Program-made: the position numbers and the translations under genes | Notes under the pieces: model-generated | Seen by the model: only the letters and a program-made list of their open reading frames with translations | Told to the model about the DNA's origin: nothing | Databases searched by the model: none | In this document: positions 16,696 through 24,276 of the stretch, one piece after another | Position numbering within the stretch: position 1 is the first letter of the stretch | Layout of the letters: each line of letters starts with the position of its first letter | Assembly: GCA_002316675.1 (NCBI GenBank) | Contig: DCDZ01000056.1 | Location: 54,721 to 92,779 of the forward strand | Source: Tyzzerella sp. UBA1042 | GTDB taxonomy: Bacteria; Bacillota; Clostridia; Lachnospirales; Anaerotignaceae | Direction of reading: 5' to 3' | Length of the DNA: 38,059 bases

Positions 16696-17121
16696 TTATT
16701 CTTCAACAACGATACCCATGCTTCTTGCTGTACCGCAAATCATCTTGTATGCAGTATCAACATTGGCAGCATTCAAGTCAGGCATTTTCATCTCTGCAAT
16801 TTCCATAGCCTTTGCCTTGGAAAGTGTTGCAACCTTTGTTTTGTTGGGTGCGCCGGAACCGGACTCAATGCCGCAAGCCTTCTTCAAAAGAACTGCTGCG
16901 GGCGGGGTTTTTGTAATGAATGTATAGCTTCTGTCCTGATAAACAGTAATTACAACAGGGATGATTAAGCCTGCCTGAGAAGCTGTTCTTTCGTTAAATT
17001 CCTTACAAAAACCCATGATGTTTACACCATGCTGACCTAATGCAGGACCAACAGGAGGAGCGGGTGTTGCCTTCGCTGCTGGAATCTGTAATTTAATATA
17101 ACCTGTTACTTTTTTTGCCAT
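16696..17121 (-). CDS. rplK: 50S ribosomal protein L11
   Basis: L11 forms the GTPase-associated centre and is needed for RelA-type stringent signalling. It has 141 residues, the standard length, with MAKKVTGYIKLQIPAAKATPAPPVGPALGQHGVNIMGFCKEFN at the N-terminus. The ATG at 17121 is chosen over the in-frame ATG at 17130 because GGAGGTG lies 8 nt upstream of the former and the latter falls next to it. A second L1-stalk mimic lies upstream. It is co-transcribed with nusG and rplA. Confidence 0.97.
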   Translation of the reverse strand: MAKKVTGYIKLQIPAAKATPAPPVGPALGQHGVNIMGFCKEFNERTASQAGLIIPVVITVYQDRSYTFITKTPPAAVLLKKACGIESGSGAPNKTKVATLSKAKAMEIAEMKMPDLNAANVDTAYKMICGTARSMGIVVEE

Positions 17122-17141
17122 GATTGGCACCTCCTATAAAT

Positions 17142-17171
17142 GTGGTAATTAGCGGGGATTTTCCCTCCCAC
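17142..17171 (-). promoter_or_regulatory. L1 regulatory site (L1-stalk mimic) before rplK
   Basis: The fold is the same as at 16643-16671: GUGG-GA-GGGA-N4-CCCC-GCUAAUUA-CCAC. The inner stem differs between the two copies while pairing is kept, which supports a conserved structure. A further small GC-rich hairpin (about 17170-17190) lies on the nusG side. Confidence 0.7.
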
Positions 17172-17204
17172 CCGGCGGGCTTGCCGCCTTATGAAACGTT
17201 GACT

Positions 17205-17759
17205 TTAAATCTTGGCGATCTGTGTGAAATCAAGCTCAACCGGAGTCTCTCTGCCGAAGATGGAAAGGCTGACCACAACGATCTTCTTATTGGTATTGAT
17301 CTCTTTGATCTGACCAACAGAATCCGCAAAAGGCCCGGAAACAACACGAACGGGCTCGCCCAGTGCTATATCCAAACTTTCCACCTCGCCGCCAATGCCC
17401 ATCGTACGCACTTCCATATCGGTTAATGGCACTGGCTTGGAACCGGGGCCCACAAAGCTTGTAACGCCTCTTGTGTTTCTGACTACATACCATGTTTCGT
17501 CGTTCATAATCATTTTAATCAGCACATAGCCGGGAAAGACCTTGCGCTGAACCGTTTTTTTCTGTCCGTCTTTCATCTCCACAACATCTTGCAGGGGCAC
17601 GCTGATTTCATGAATTTGATCCTGCATCCCTCTGTTTTCAACCGTTTTTTCAATGTTGGCTTTCACCTTGTTTTCATACCCAGAATAAGTATGAACAACG
17701 TACCATTTTGAATCGGCAGATGTTTTGATTTCTTCTGGCTTGTTGATTTCTTCAGACAT
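17205..17759 (-). CDS. nusG: Transcription termination/antitermination factor NusG
   Basis: NusG binds the polymerase clamp through its NGN domain and modulates pausing, termination and coupling. It has 184 residues. The NGN domain includes KWYVVHTYSGYENKVKANIEKTVENRGM and FPGYVLIKMIMNDETWYVVRNTRGVTSFVG; the C-terminal KOW motif is VRVVSGPFADSVGQIKEIN. A short charged extension (MSEEINKPEEIKTSADS) precedes the NGN domain. The ATG at 17759 has AAGGATGG upstream, 29 nt after secE. Confidence 0.97.
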   Translation of the reverse strand: MSEEINKPEEIKTSADSKWYVVHTYSGYENKVKANIEKTVENRGMQDQIHEISVPLQDVVEMKDGQKKTVQRKVFPGYVLIKMIMNDETWYVVRNTRGVTSFVGPGSKPVPLTDMEVRTMGIGGEVESLDIALGEPVRVVSGPFADSVGQIKEINTNKKIVVVSLSIFGRETPVELDFTQIAKI

Positions 17760-17788
17760 AATACCATCCTTTTTCTACTCGATTTGTC

Positions 17789-18046
17789 TTAACCCAAAAG
17801 TCCGATAATCGCACTGTATCCGGCTGAGAACACCGAATCCATACAGAAAATGAGAACACCGAGAATTAGGGAAGTAACAATAACGGTAAACGTTTTCTTT
17901 GCAATTTCAGGACGGCCGGGCCAAACGATTTTTTTAAATTCAGCCTTGTACTCTGCGAAGCCATCTCTGTCGCTGTTTTTCTTTCCTTGCTTTGACTTTA
18001 CTTGTTTCGTTTCGTTTGTTTGGTTCACGTTTTGCTTGTCTTCCAT
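17789..18046 (-). CDS. secE: Preprotein translocase subunit SecE
   Basis: SecE is the essential small subunit that clamps SecY in the translocon. The 85-residue single-helix form has a charged N-terminal region, the conserved amphipathic FKKIVWPGRPEIAKKTFTV segment (about 37-55) and one membrane helix (about 55-80). AGGAAGTG precedes the ATG. It sits between rpmG and nusG, the usual order. Confidence 0.96.
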   Translation of the reverse strand: MEDKQNVNQTNETKQVKSKQGKKNSDRDGFAEYKAEFKKIVWPGRPEIAKKTFTVIVTSLILGVLIFCMDSVFSAGYSAIIGLLG

Positions 18047-18077
18047 ACGTTCACTTCCTTTTTCGGAATTTGCCCAA

Positions 18078-18227
18078 TTACTTTGTTTCCTTGTGTAATG
18101 TATGGGCTTTGCAGAACTTACAATACTTTTTGATTTCCATTCTGTCAGGCATTGTTTTCTTGTCCTTGGTAGTGCTGTAATTTCTCTGTTTGCACTCTGT
18201 GCAGGCTAAGGTAATTCTTGTTCTCAA
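18078..18227 (-). CDS. rpmG: 50S ribosomal protein L33
   Basis: A short gene with a TTG start, easily missed. Translation from 18227 gives 49 residues beginning MRTRITLACTECKQRNY and ending YCKFCKAHTLHKETK. The four cysteines in two CxxC pairs (9/12 and 36/39) show the zinc-binding form of L33. GGAGGTGG lies just upstream of the TTG. An in-frame GTG lies inside that ribosome binding site and is not used. It is the first gene of the rpmG-secE-nusG-rplKA operon. Confidence 0.95.
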   Translation of the reverse strand: MRTRITLACTECKQRNYSTTKDKKTMPDRMEIKKYCKFCKAHTLHKETK

Positions 18228-18262
18228 GCTCTCCACCTCCATTGCTGATGAATTTTTTTGTA

Positions 18263-18286
18263 CATAAAAAAAAGACCTGCGTCTTC
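18263..18286 (-). terminator. Short hairpin with T8 tract near the rpmG operon start
   Basis: On the minus strand a 5-bp stem AAGAC-GCAG-GTCTT is followed by a run of Ts and then ATG-like sequence, about 40 nt before rpmG. It lies directly downstream of the predicted transcript start, so it could be a weak attenuator or stop read-through from the TSCPD gene. The stem is short. Confidence 0.4.
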
Positions 18287-18292
18287 TTGTTT

Positions 18293-18322
18293 AGAATAAC
18301 ACAAGTCTAATTCCCTTGTCAA
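18293..18322 (-). promoter_or_regulatory. Promoter for rpmG-secE-nusG-rplK-rplA
   Basis: Consensus -35 TTGACA (18317-18322), 18-nt spacer, and extended -10 TG-T-TATTCT (18293-18298) on the minus strand. It is about 65 nt upstream of the rpmG start. Confidence 0.7.
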
Positions 18323-18382
18323 CAAGAAATCGCGGAAATTCCAGCTTTTTTCTGCAAAATACTCTATTTTACAAAATATTGA

Positions 18383-18634
18383 TCACTGATTTTTTATAAA
18401 AGCCTCCAAGGCAATTGCCAACTGGTCGGGACAGCTGCTTTCTCTGGTTCCGCAAGAAATCCCCTTTAATCTTCTCACGGCCTCATCCGGCGTCATCCCT
18501 TCGGCCAATGCGGCCAGACCCTTGTGGTTGCCGTCACATCCCCCAATGAAGGATACGTTCTTCACCACACCGTCTTCCACATCAAACTCCACCCTTGCGG
18601 CACAAACGCCCTTTGTATGATAGCTATAATGCAT
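18383..18634 (-). CDS. TSCPD domain protein (TIGR03905 type)
   Basis: This 83-residue protein begins MHYSYHTKGVCAARVEFDVEDGVVKNVSFIGGCDGNHKGL and ends with the GISCGTRESSCPDQLAIAL motif that names the TSCPD family. The same domain occurs at the C-terminus of B12-dependent ribonucleotide reductases; the stand-alone form has no established function. Conserved cysteines at about 11, 33, 61 and 67 suggest metal or redox chemistry. The start is set at the ATG at 18634 with AAGGGGG upstream; a longer open frame to 18769 has no family support and crosses the promoter. It is probably monocistronic. Confidence 0.85.
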   Translation of the reverse strand: MHYSYHTKGVCAARVEFDVEDGVVKNVSFIGGCDGNHKGLAALAEGMTPDEAVRRLKGISCGTRESSCPDQLAIALEAFIKNQ

Positions 18635-18667
18635 TTTTTGTCCCCCTTGCTTTTCAAATATTGTATC

Positions 18668-18696
18668 AGCATAGCACAAAGCCTCCCATAATTCAA
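18668..18696 (-). promoter_or_regulatory. Promoter for the TSCPD gene
   Basis: -35 TTGAAT (18691-18696), 17-nt spacer and extended -10 TG-C-TATGCT (18668-18673), about 35 nt upstream of the ATG at 18634. Confidence 0.55.
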
Positions 18697-19092
18697 TGAT
18701 TTTCGACCCGGGAGGCCCCGCCTTTATGAGGAACAGCCGGTATATTTTTATGTTTAGGGAAAAATGCAAACATATTTTTCAGTAAAAGGCTAGTCTCTCC
18801 TACCCTCATATCCTATTGGCACACTATGAAAAAAACAGATGTTATTTAATAGGTAGAAACTCTATATTCAATTTTTCAAAAACCCCATAGGGCTTCTCCC
18901 CAAAAAGCGAAGAAAGAACAACTCCTCTTGTAAATACAGCTGATGAGCAGGGTATTTATGGGAAAAAAAGATTTCTCTATGTGAGCAGCGTCTGTGAAAA
19001 AAGCAAAGGAAAATCCTTGTATTCTTTCTTGAATTATCTTGTATAAAATTACATTTTTTGATAAATTTTTCTCTTCAAATTCTAAATATCCC

Positions 19093-19121
19093 TTGCACAT
19101 TATATTATTTTGATATACAAT
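19093..19121 (+). promoter_or_regulatory. Promoter for ferredoxin
   Basis: -35 TTGCAC (19093-19098), exactly 17 nt, -10 TACAAT (19116-19121). The transcript would start about 28 nt before the ATG, with GAAGGAGGTG in between. Confidence 0.75.
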
Positions 19122-19155
19122 AGGCATTGTAGAATGAAGAAGGAGGTGTTTTATA

Positions 19156-19326
19156 ATGGCTCACAAAATCGGACCTGAATGTATTGGTTGTGGTGCTTGT
19201 GCTGGAGAATGTCCTACAAGCTGTATCTTTGATGCCGGCGGTGTTTTTGAAATCAAATCTGCTGATTGCATCGATTGTGGTACTTGCGTTGGTGCTTGTC
19301 CAACAGGTGCAATCAAACCCGAATAA
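19156..19326 (+). CDS. 2[4Fe-4S] ferredoxin, clostridial type
   Basis: A 56-residue electron carrier. Two CxxCxxCxxxCP motifs are intact: CIGCGACAGECP (Cys9, 12, 15, 19) and CIDCGTCVGACP (Cys38, 41, 44, 48), each binding one 4Fe-4S cluster. The small size and near-perfect internal duplication are typical of clostridial ferredoxins that pass electrons between pyruvate:ferredoxin oxidoreductase, hydrogenase, Rnf and similar enzymes. The ATG has AAGGAGGTG 8-9 nt upstream. The gene is monocistronic, with its own promoter and terminator, and is on the plus strand against its neighbours. Confidence 0.97.
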   Translation: MAHKIGPECIGCGACAGECPTSCIFDAGGVFEIKSADCIDCGTCVGACPTGAIKPE

Positions 19327-19334
19327 TTGTTACT

Positions 19335-19363
19335 TAAAAAAGTGGGCTTTGGCTCACTTTTTT
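19335..19363 (+). terminator. Ferredoxin terminator
   Basis: A hairpin AAAAAAGTGgGC / GCtCACTTTTTT with a TTTG loop, followed by ATTTTTG, begins 9 nt after the ferredoxin stop. Confidence 0.82.
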
Positions 19364-19770
19364 ATTTTTGCCAAGCTTTCATGCTCCTTGCTCTAAACCC
19401 ATACCCCCTTGCTTTCCTGCAATGGAAAAGCCCAGTCTGGCCTCTGTCAATTTCTTTTCATCCATAACCAAAAGTTTAAACTTCCAAAGAACAAGCTTCC
19501 ACTATAAAAAACAAGGGTTTATTCTATCCAACTATATACCTCCATAAAAAAACAACTCCGTCTTCGTATTTCTAATTTTCAGTATTCCCAAAATACCATT
19601 ATTTTATTTCCCATTGAAAGCTTTTTCCTATTTTCCGCTCAAACTTTGCTATCTTTTTTCGTTCTTAACGCTCATTTTATATAGTGTAAGGTATGCCTAC
19701 TTATTTTGTATTTTTATTCAAACCTTTGAATTTCCTTTGTTTCAATTTACTGTTTTTTTACATCAAAAAA

Positions 19771-19793
19771 CCCTCCGACCAATCTGCGGAGGG
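19771..19793 (-). terminator. gdhA terminator
   Basis: A perfect 7-bp GC-rich stem CCCTCCG / CGGAGGG with a 9-nt loop is followed on the minus strand by TTTTTTG. It lies about 120 nt after the gdhA stop. Confidence 0.82.
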
Positions 19794-19914
19794 CTTTATA
19801 TTAGGAATCAAATTACTTTTTCATCTTCTCCTTCTGTTTATCCCTTAAATAAACAGACAGAATGTCTTTGCTTTTTGAGGCGACACCGTTGGCACCTCAT
19901 TTTGGGGTTGGTTA

Positions 19915-21261
19915 TTATACCAAGCCCTGAGCCATCATAGCGGCAGCAACTTTCTTGAAGCCTGCAATGTTTGCACCTGCTACCAAGTCATAGCCCAAAC
20001 CATATTCTTCAGCTGCTTCCTTGGATACAGCGTGAATATTCTTCATGATGCCCTTCAGTTTTGCATCAACCTCTTCAGCAGCCCAGCCATATCTCATGGA
20101 GTTCTGTGCCATTTCCAATGCGGAAACTGCAACACCGCCGGCATTTACAGCCTTGGAAGGACCAACAACTAAGCCCTTGCTCTGAATGTAGGACAATGCT
20201 TCGTTTGTTGTAGGCATATTTGCAACTTCTATGTAGTACTTTGTACCATTATCAATGATTTTCTGCGCTTCATCCATATTGATTTCGTTCTGTGTCGCAC
20301 AAGGCATACAGATATCAACCTTAACTTCCCAAGGTTTTGTCTTGGGTACAAACTTACAGCCAAATTTGTCAGCATAATCCTGTGCGCGGTCACGGCCGGA
20401 AAGTCTCATTTCTACTAAGTAGTTGATCTTTTCATCTGTCACAACGCCATCGGGATCATAAACATAGCCGTCAGGGCCGGAAATTGTAACAACCTTACCG
20501 CCCAATTCAGCTACCTTCTGGCAAACACCCCAAGCAACGTTACCGAAGCCGGAAATAGCAACTGTTTTGCCCTTCATTGTATCGCCCAAGTGAGTTAATA
20601 CTTCATTTACATAGTAAGTAGCGCCGAAGCCTGTAGCTTCCGGTCTGATTAAAGAACCGCCAAATTCGAGGTTCTTGCCTGTGAGAACACCGTTCTCCCA
20701 AACGCCTTTGATTCTCTTATATTGTCCGTAAAGGTAACCAATTTCTCTGCCGCCAACACCAATATCGCCGGCAGGAACGTCTACATCAGGGCCAATGTGT
20801 CTGTAAAGCTCAGTCATGAAAGCCTGGCAAAATCTCATAATTTCCATATCGCTCTTGCCTCTGGGGTCAAAGTCAGAACCACCTTTACCACCACCAATAG
20901 GCAAGCCGGTCAAGCTGTTTTTGAAGGTCTGCTCAAATCCGAGGAACTTGATGATACCGATGTATACGGAAGGATGGAAACGAAGGCCGCCCTTGTAAGG
21001 CCCGATTGCACCGTTGAACTGTACTCTGAAGCCACGGTTAACCTGAACCTTGCCCGCATCGTCAACCCATGTTATTCTAAAAGAAATCGATCTTTCAGGC
21101 TCTACGATTCTTTCCAGTAAGCCATTTTTTTCATACTCAGGATGAGATTCTACCACTTTCTCAATAGAGTGAAAAACTTCCTCAACTGTCTGGATGAATT
21201 CGGGCTCGCCAGCATTCCGTTTTTTAACCTGTTCGATTACACTTGCCATATAAGCGTTCAT
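19915..21261 (-). CDS. gdhA: Glutamate dehydrogenase, hexameric NADP-type
   Basis: The enzyme interconverts 2-oxoglutarate plus ammonia and glutamate. It has 448 residues, the length of the small-subunit hexameric class. The substrate-binding GPYKGGLRFHPSV and the catalytic-lysine segment PIGGGKGGSDFDPRGKS are present, followed by DVPAGDIGVGGREIGYLYGQYKRI and RPEATGFGA. The Rossmann motif is SGFGNVAWG. The coenzyme assignment is by overall similarity to the anabolic NADP type and should be treated as likely, not shown. The ATG at 21261 has TAGGAGGC upstream. It is monocistronic, with an upstream extended -10 promoter. Confidence 0.96.
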   Translation of the reverse strand: MNAYMASVIEQVKKRNAGEPEFIQTVEEVFHSIEKVVESHPEYEKNGLLERIVEPERSISFRITWVDDAGKVQVNRGFRVQFNGAIGPYKGGLRFHPSVYIGIIKFLGFEQTFKNSLTGLPIGGGKGGSDFDPRGKSDMEIMRFCQAFMTELYRHIGPDVDVPAGDIGVGGREIGYLYGQYKRIKGVWENGVLTGKNLEFGGSLIRPEATGFGATYYVNEVLTHLGDTMKGKTVAISGFGNVAWGVCQKVAELGGKVVTISGPDGYVYDPDGVVTDEKINYLVEMRLSGRDRAQDYADKFGCKFVPKTKPWEVKVDICMPCATQNEINMDEAQKIIDNGTKYYIEVANMPTTNEALSYIQSKGLVVGPSKAVNAGGVAVSALEMAQNSMRYGWAAEEVDAKLKGIMKNIHAVSKEAAEEYGLGYDLVAGANIAGFKKVAAAMMAQGLV

Positions 21262-21754
21262 AATTCATTGCCTCCTACATTTTGTCTTTTCTTTAACTCT
21301 GTTTTACCACTACTTTCTAAAAAACACTTCTTCATTGAAGCATCTTTTCATAAAAATTCCGATGATTTCCTCATTTATTTGAACAATAAAGCAATCATCA
21401 CTCGCTTTTACGTTGATATTATAACACAATTATTTCTCTTGTGTAGCATTTTCTTGAAGTTTCAGCTTTATTTTTACACAAATTTTTCGTCTTTAAATTA
21501 TGCAAAAAAACGATTCATATTTATTTTGATACAATCCGGCATTTTTTACGTAATATCTCACAAAAAAATATATTTTTTTTGGCATTTTTACCCAAATCAC
21601 AACCCTCTCTTGTTATCTCTATAAAATAAGTGTGAATTACCGCTCTAAAATCGGCCTCTTGTTTGAGAAGGCGGCAGCCTATTTCTGCCCTATTTCCCCT
21701 TACCCGTTATCATTTATACAAAAAAAGAAGGGATATCCATATCCCTTCTTTTTT
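21262..21754 (-). other. gdhA upstream region and mreB terminator
   Basis: This 493-bp gap contains the gdhA promoter (21418-21426), a leader of about 150 nt with a loose inverted repeat (GATGATT / AATCATC), and at its right end the mreB terminator. The 21440-21715 part is very AT-rich and shows no gene; a plus-strand frame through it starts inside gdhA and looks random. Confidence 0.55.
21418..21426 (-). promoter_or_regulatory. Extended -10 promoter for gdhA
   Basis: Minus-strand TG-T-TATAAT: a perfect -10 with an extended TG, about 157 nt upstream of the gdhA ATG. There is no convincing -35 box. Confidence 0.6.
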
Positions 21755-21757
21755 TTA
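21721..21757 (-). terminator. mreB terminator
   Basis: An almost perfect palindrome of about 16 bp (GAAGGGATAT / ATATCCCTTC, flanked by A and T runs) overlaps the mreB stop codon at 21755-21757. The A/T runs make it usable in both directions. Confidence 0.88.
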
Positions 21758-22801
21758 TCTCTTTGAAAAGAAGCCCGACTTCCCTTTTTTCTCTTCACCC
21801 ATAGTATCTGCCATAAATTCAATATATCTTCCCGTGCCGATGGCAACACAGCTGACCGCATCCTCCGCCGCCATAGCATTGATGCCCGTTTTGCTTTGAA
21901 TGAGTTTATCCAGCCCATATAATAAGCTGCCGCCCCCGGTCATCACAATGCCTCTTTCAAAAATATCGGCAGCCAATTCGGGAGGGGTACGCTCTAAAAC
22001 GCCATGCACCGCATCTGAAATGGCCAATGCAGATTCTATGAGGGCCTCCATCATTTCGTCAGAGGTAACGGTAATATTTTTCGGCAGTCCGGTGATTAAA
22101 TTCCGCCCTCTCACATCCATGCTTACGGGTACGGAACGCTCATAAACTGTACCGATTTCAATTTTCAGCTCCTCCGCCGTACGCTCGCCGATTAAAACAT
22201 TATGCTTCTTTCGCATATAGCGAATAATGGCCTCATCAAAATTATCACCGGCAATTTTTAAGGAGTAGCTTACCACGGCACCTCCCAAGGAAATCACCGC
22301 AATATCCGTGGTGCCGCCGCCAATATCCACCACCATGCTGCCGCACGCTCTGGAAATATCAATGCCCGAGCCAATGGCCGCCGCAATAGGCTCCTCTATA
22401 ATATGCACCCGCCTTGCACCGGCTTGCCTTGTTGCATCCTCAACGGCACGTTTTTCAACCTCCGTTGCGCTGCTGGGCACACAAACAGCAATGGTTGGCT
22501 TCACAAAGGAACGCTTCCCAAGGGCTTTTTCAATAAAATATTGAAGCATTTTTTCCGTCACGTCAAAATTAGAAATAACACCCTCTCTTAAGGGGCGAAT
22601 TGCAACAATATTTCCGGGGGTTCTCCCCAGCATTCGCCTTGCTTCCTCTCCAACAGCCATAATACTGTTGCTATCCTTGTCAATCGCAACCACAGAAGGC
22701 TCACGAATCACAATGCCCTGCCCTTTGATATAAACCAAAACACTGGCAGTGCCTAAATCTATGCCTATGTTATCGCCAAAACTCATAAAATTGAACATCA
22801 T
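21755..22801 (-). CDS. mreB: Rod-shape determining protein MreB
   Basis: An actin-like filament protein that guides lateral peptidoglycan synthesis. It has 348 residues. The phosphate-1 loop is IGIDLGTASVLVYIKG near the N-terminus, phosphate-2 is VVDIGGGTTDIAVISLGG (about 170-186), and the adenosine motif is GIVMTGGGSLLYGLD. It could be a Mbl paralogue, since mreC and mreD are not adjacent and it is transcribed alone. Two ATGs (22801 and 22798) follow AAGGAG; the second has the better spacing. The C-terminus ends in a basic KGKSGFFSKR tail. Confidence 0.93.
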   Translation of the reverse strand: MMFNFMSFGDNIGIDLGTASVLVYIKGQGIVIREPSVVAIDKDSNSIMAVGEEARRMLGRTPGNIVAIRPLREGVISNFDVTEKMLQYFIEKALGKRSFVKPTIAVCVPSSATEVEKRAVEDATRQAGARRVHIIEEPIAAAIGSGIDISRACGSMVVDIGGGTTDIAVISLGGAVVSYSLKIAGDNFDEAIIRYMRKKHNVLIGERTAEELKIEIGTVYERSVPVSMDVRGRNLITGLPKNITVTSDEMMEALIESALAISDAVHGVLERTPPELAADIFERGIVMTGGGSLLYGLDKLIQSKTGINAMAAEDAVSCVAIGTGRYIEFMADTMGEEKKGKSGFFSKR

Positions 22802-22838
22802 GACGCTCCTTCGTTCTCTATACTTCTTGTTTTCCTAC

Positions 22839-22867
22839 AGTATACTGGATTGGGACAAATCTGAAAA
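22839..22867 (-). promoter_or_regulatory. Promoter for mreB
   Basis: -35 TTTTCA (22862-22867), 17-nt spacer, -10 TATACT (22839-22844), about 38 nt before the mreB ATG. It partly overlaps the tail of the preceding gene's terminator. Confidence 0.6.
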
Positions 22868-22888
22868 GATGTTTTTTGAAAAACCATC
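22868..22888 (-). terminator. Weak terminator after the S41 protease gene
   Basis: A hairpin GATGgTTTTT / AAAAACATC with a very small loop, followed by TTTTC, lies 17 nt after the protease stop. Confidence 0.5.
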
Positions 22889-22905
22889 ATAATTTTATCT
22901 TTTCG

Positions 22906-24096
22906 TCAAATTTTTTCACCCAATATGCGCATCCCTTCCTGCAATTGTGTGTCCTTCTCCGGTTCAATAACATCACCGTCAAGAACTCCCGCGGGCATTT
23001 CCACCACTTGATCCGGCGTAACTCCTGTTCCATGAATGGAGGTTCCCTTGGGCGTGAAATATTTCTGTATTGTAATATTCAAAGCCGATCCGTCGGGCAG
23101 TGTAAATAACCTTTGTACCAGCCCTTTTCCGAAGGTTTGCGTTCCTACGATGGTGGCAGCGTCCATATCCTTGGCGGCTCCCGCAAAAATTTCCGAGGCA
23201 CTGGCGCTATTGCCGTTGACCAAAACAACCATGGGAATGTCTATATATTTATCATCGCAAATGAGCTCTTCCCGTTTTCCTTCCTTATCCTCTGTATACA
23301 CCATAACACCCTGAGGCAGCAGTTGCTCTCCGATGAGATACACAGAGCGTACCAGTCCCCCGGGGTTATTTCTCAAATCCAAAACCAAGCCCTTCATGCC
23401 CTGCTCCTGCAAGGTTTCCATGGCCTCCATAAACTGGTCATAGGTGTTCTCCTTGAACCCGCTGATTTGAATATACCCTTTTTCGTCATCCAGCATTCTA
23501 AATTCAATGCTTTTCATAATCACGTCTTCCCGCATAATTACAAAGGTCTTATTCTGTCCATCCGCCGGATGATACACCTCAACCTCCACCGTACTCCCTA
23601 TTTCTCCGCGCATTTGTCCGGCAACCTCATCCAGAGAAAGGCCGCTGATGTCCTTGCCATTGATTTTTGTGATGATATCCCCTTGCTCCATACCGGCCTT
23701 TTGGGCAGGGTATCCGTCCATAACAGAATATACGATAACCTCGCCCTCTTCCGTTTGGTATACGGTAACGCCGATGCCCTCAAAATGTCCGCCGGTATTT
23801 TGCAAATAGCTTTCTAAATAGTCCTTGGTCATATAATATGTATATCTATCGCCCACACCGGCAACCAATCCGGCATACATTCCTTCCAGAGTAGTCTCCT
23901 TATCCAGATCCTCCACATAATATCTATCCAAGAAATCCTCAATTAAATTCACCTTCGCCGTCTTGGATATACCCACAGTAAAGGGCAGATATTCCCATGG
24001 GATCAATTGCTGAACAAGGGAGGTTCTCCAAATTAATAGGCAGGCCAGCATGACTGCCAAGGCGGTGCCAAAGCCTTTCCAAAACTCTTTTTTCAT
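22906..24096 (-). CDS. S41 carboxy-terminal processing protease (CtpA/CtpB type)
   Basis: A membrane-anchored PDZ serine protease acting outside the cytoplasm. It has 396 residues: an N-terminal membrane anchor (about 8-24), a linker and helical cap (45-100), a PDZ domain (about 105-190, EGIGVTVYQTEEGEVIVYSVMDGYPAQKAG...GDIITKING), and an S41 catalytic core (about 195-345). The catalytic dyad is Ser299 in NGNSASASEIF and Lys324 in TFGKG, with the usual 25-residue spacing. The RNNPGG motif at 242-247 is intact. It follows ftsE-ftsX, the same neighbourhood as ctpB in Bacillus, where CtpB cleaves SpoIVFA during sporulation. The substrate here is unknown. GAAGGAAT precedes the ATG. Confidence 0.92.
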   Translation of the reverse strand: MKKEFWKGFGTALAVMLACLLIWRTSLVQQLIPWEYLPFTVGISKTAKVNLIEDFLDRYYVEDLDKETTLEGMYAGLVAGVGDRYTYYMTKDYLESYLQNTGGHFEGIGVTVYQTEEGEVIVYSVMDGYPAQKAGMEQGDIITKINGKDISGLSLDEVAGQMRGEIGSTVEVEVYHPADGQNKTFVIMREDVIMKSIEFRMLDDEKGYIQISGFKENTYDQFMEAMETLQEQGMKGLVLDLRNNPGGLVRSVYLIGEQLLPQGVMVYTEDKEGKREELICDDKYIDIPMVVLVNGNSASASEIFAGAAKDMDAATIVGTQTFGKGLVQRLFTLPDGSALNITIQKYFTPKGTSIHGTGVTPDQVVEMPAGVLDGDVIEPEKDTQLQEGMRILGEKI

Positions 24097-24179
24097 CTAT
24101 TCCTTCGCCTCATTTTCCTACGACTTTCTTTTATCCTATGAACCGCCAATGAAAAACATACCCTTACAGCCCTACGAAA

Positions 24180-24269
24180 AAACCACCCGGCTTTGTTCTT
24201 TTTTTAAAGCCTTACTGGAAGCTTGCTGCTTTAATCCAGCCTTAAAAAAGCCTACACACCGGATGGTTT
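24180..24269 (-). terminator. Large nested hairpin between ftsX and the protease gene
   Basis: The outer arms are 11 bp (AAACCATCCGG at 24259-24269 against CCGGGTGGTTT at 24180-24190, one G-U pair). Nested inside are CTTTTTTAA / TTTAAAAAAAG and CTGG / CCAG pairs. On the minus strand the outer stem is followed by TTTTCG, so it works as an intrinsic terminator, but at about 90 nt it is far larger than usual. Confidence 0.65.
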
Positions 24270-24276
24270 CCCATAT

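Larger units (their letters stand above)
18635..19155. other. Divergent control region between the TSCPD gene and ferredoxin
   Basis: This 521-bp stretch contains the TSCPD promoter on the left and the ferredoxin promoter on the right. The rest is AT-rich. An 83-codon minus-strand frame (18876-19127) has no ribosome binding site and overlaps the ferredoxin promoter, so it is not called. Confidence 0.6.
19327..19914. other. Intergenic region between ferredoxin and gdhA
   Basis: Converging gene ends. The region contains the ferredoxin terminator (19335-19363) and the gdhA terminator (19771-19793). A GAGGTG-N10-CGCCTC hairpin near 19876-19898, without a T-run, follows the gdhA stop. Between about 19370 and 19760 the DNA is AT-rich and I see no gene or clear signal. 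Confidence 0.6.

Noticed and set aside
18876..19127. 83-codon minus-strand frame between the TSCPD and ferredoxin genes
   Set aside because: No ribosome binding site, it overlaps the ferredoxin promoter, and the sequence looks like translated AT-rich spacer.
19614..19940. 108-codon plus-strand frame before gdhA end
   Set aside because: It crosses the gdhA terminator and the gdhA 3' end and has no ribosome binding site.
21142..21624. 160-codon plus-strand frame upstream of gdhA
   Set aside because: It starts inside gdhA antisense, continues into very AT-rich spacer, and is Phe/Ile/Leu-rich without features.
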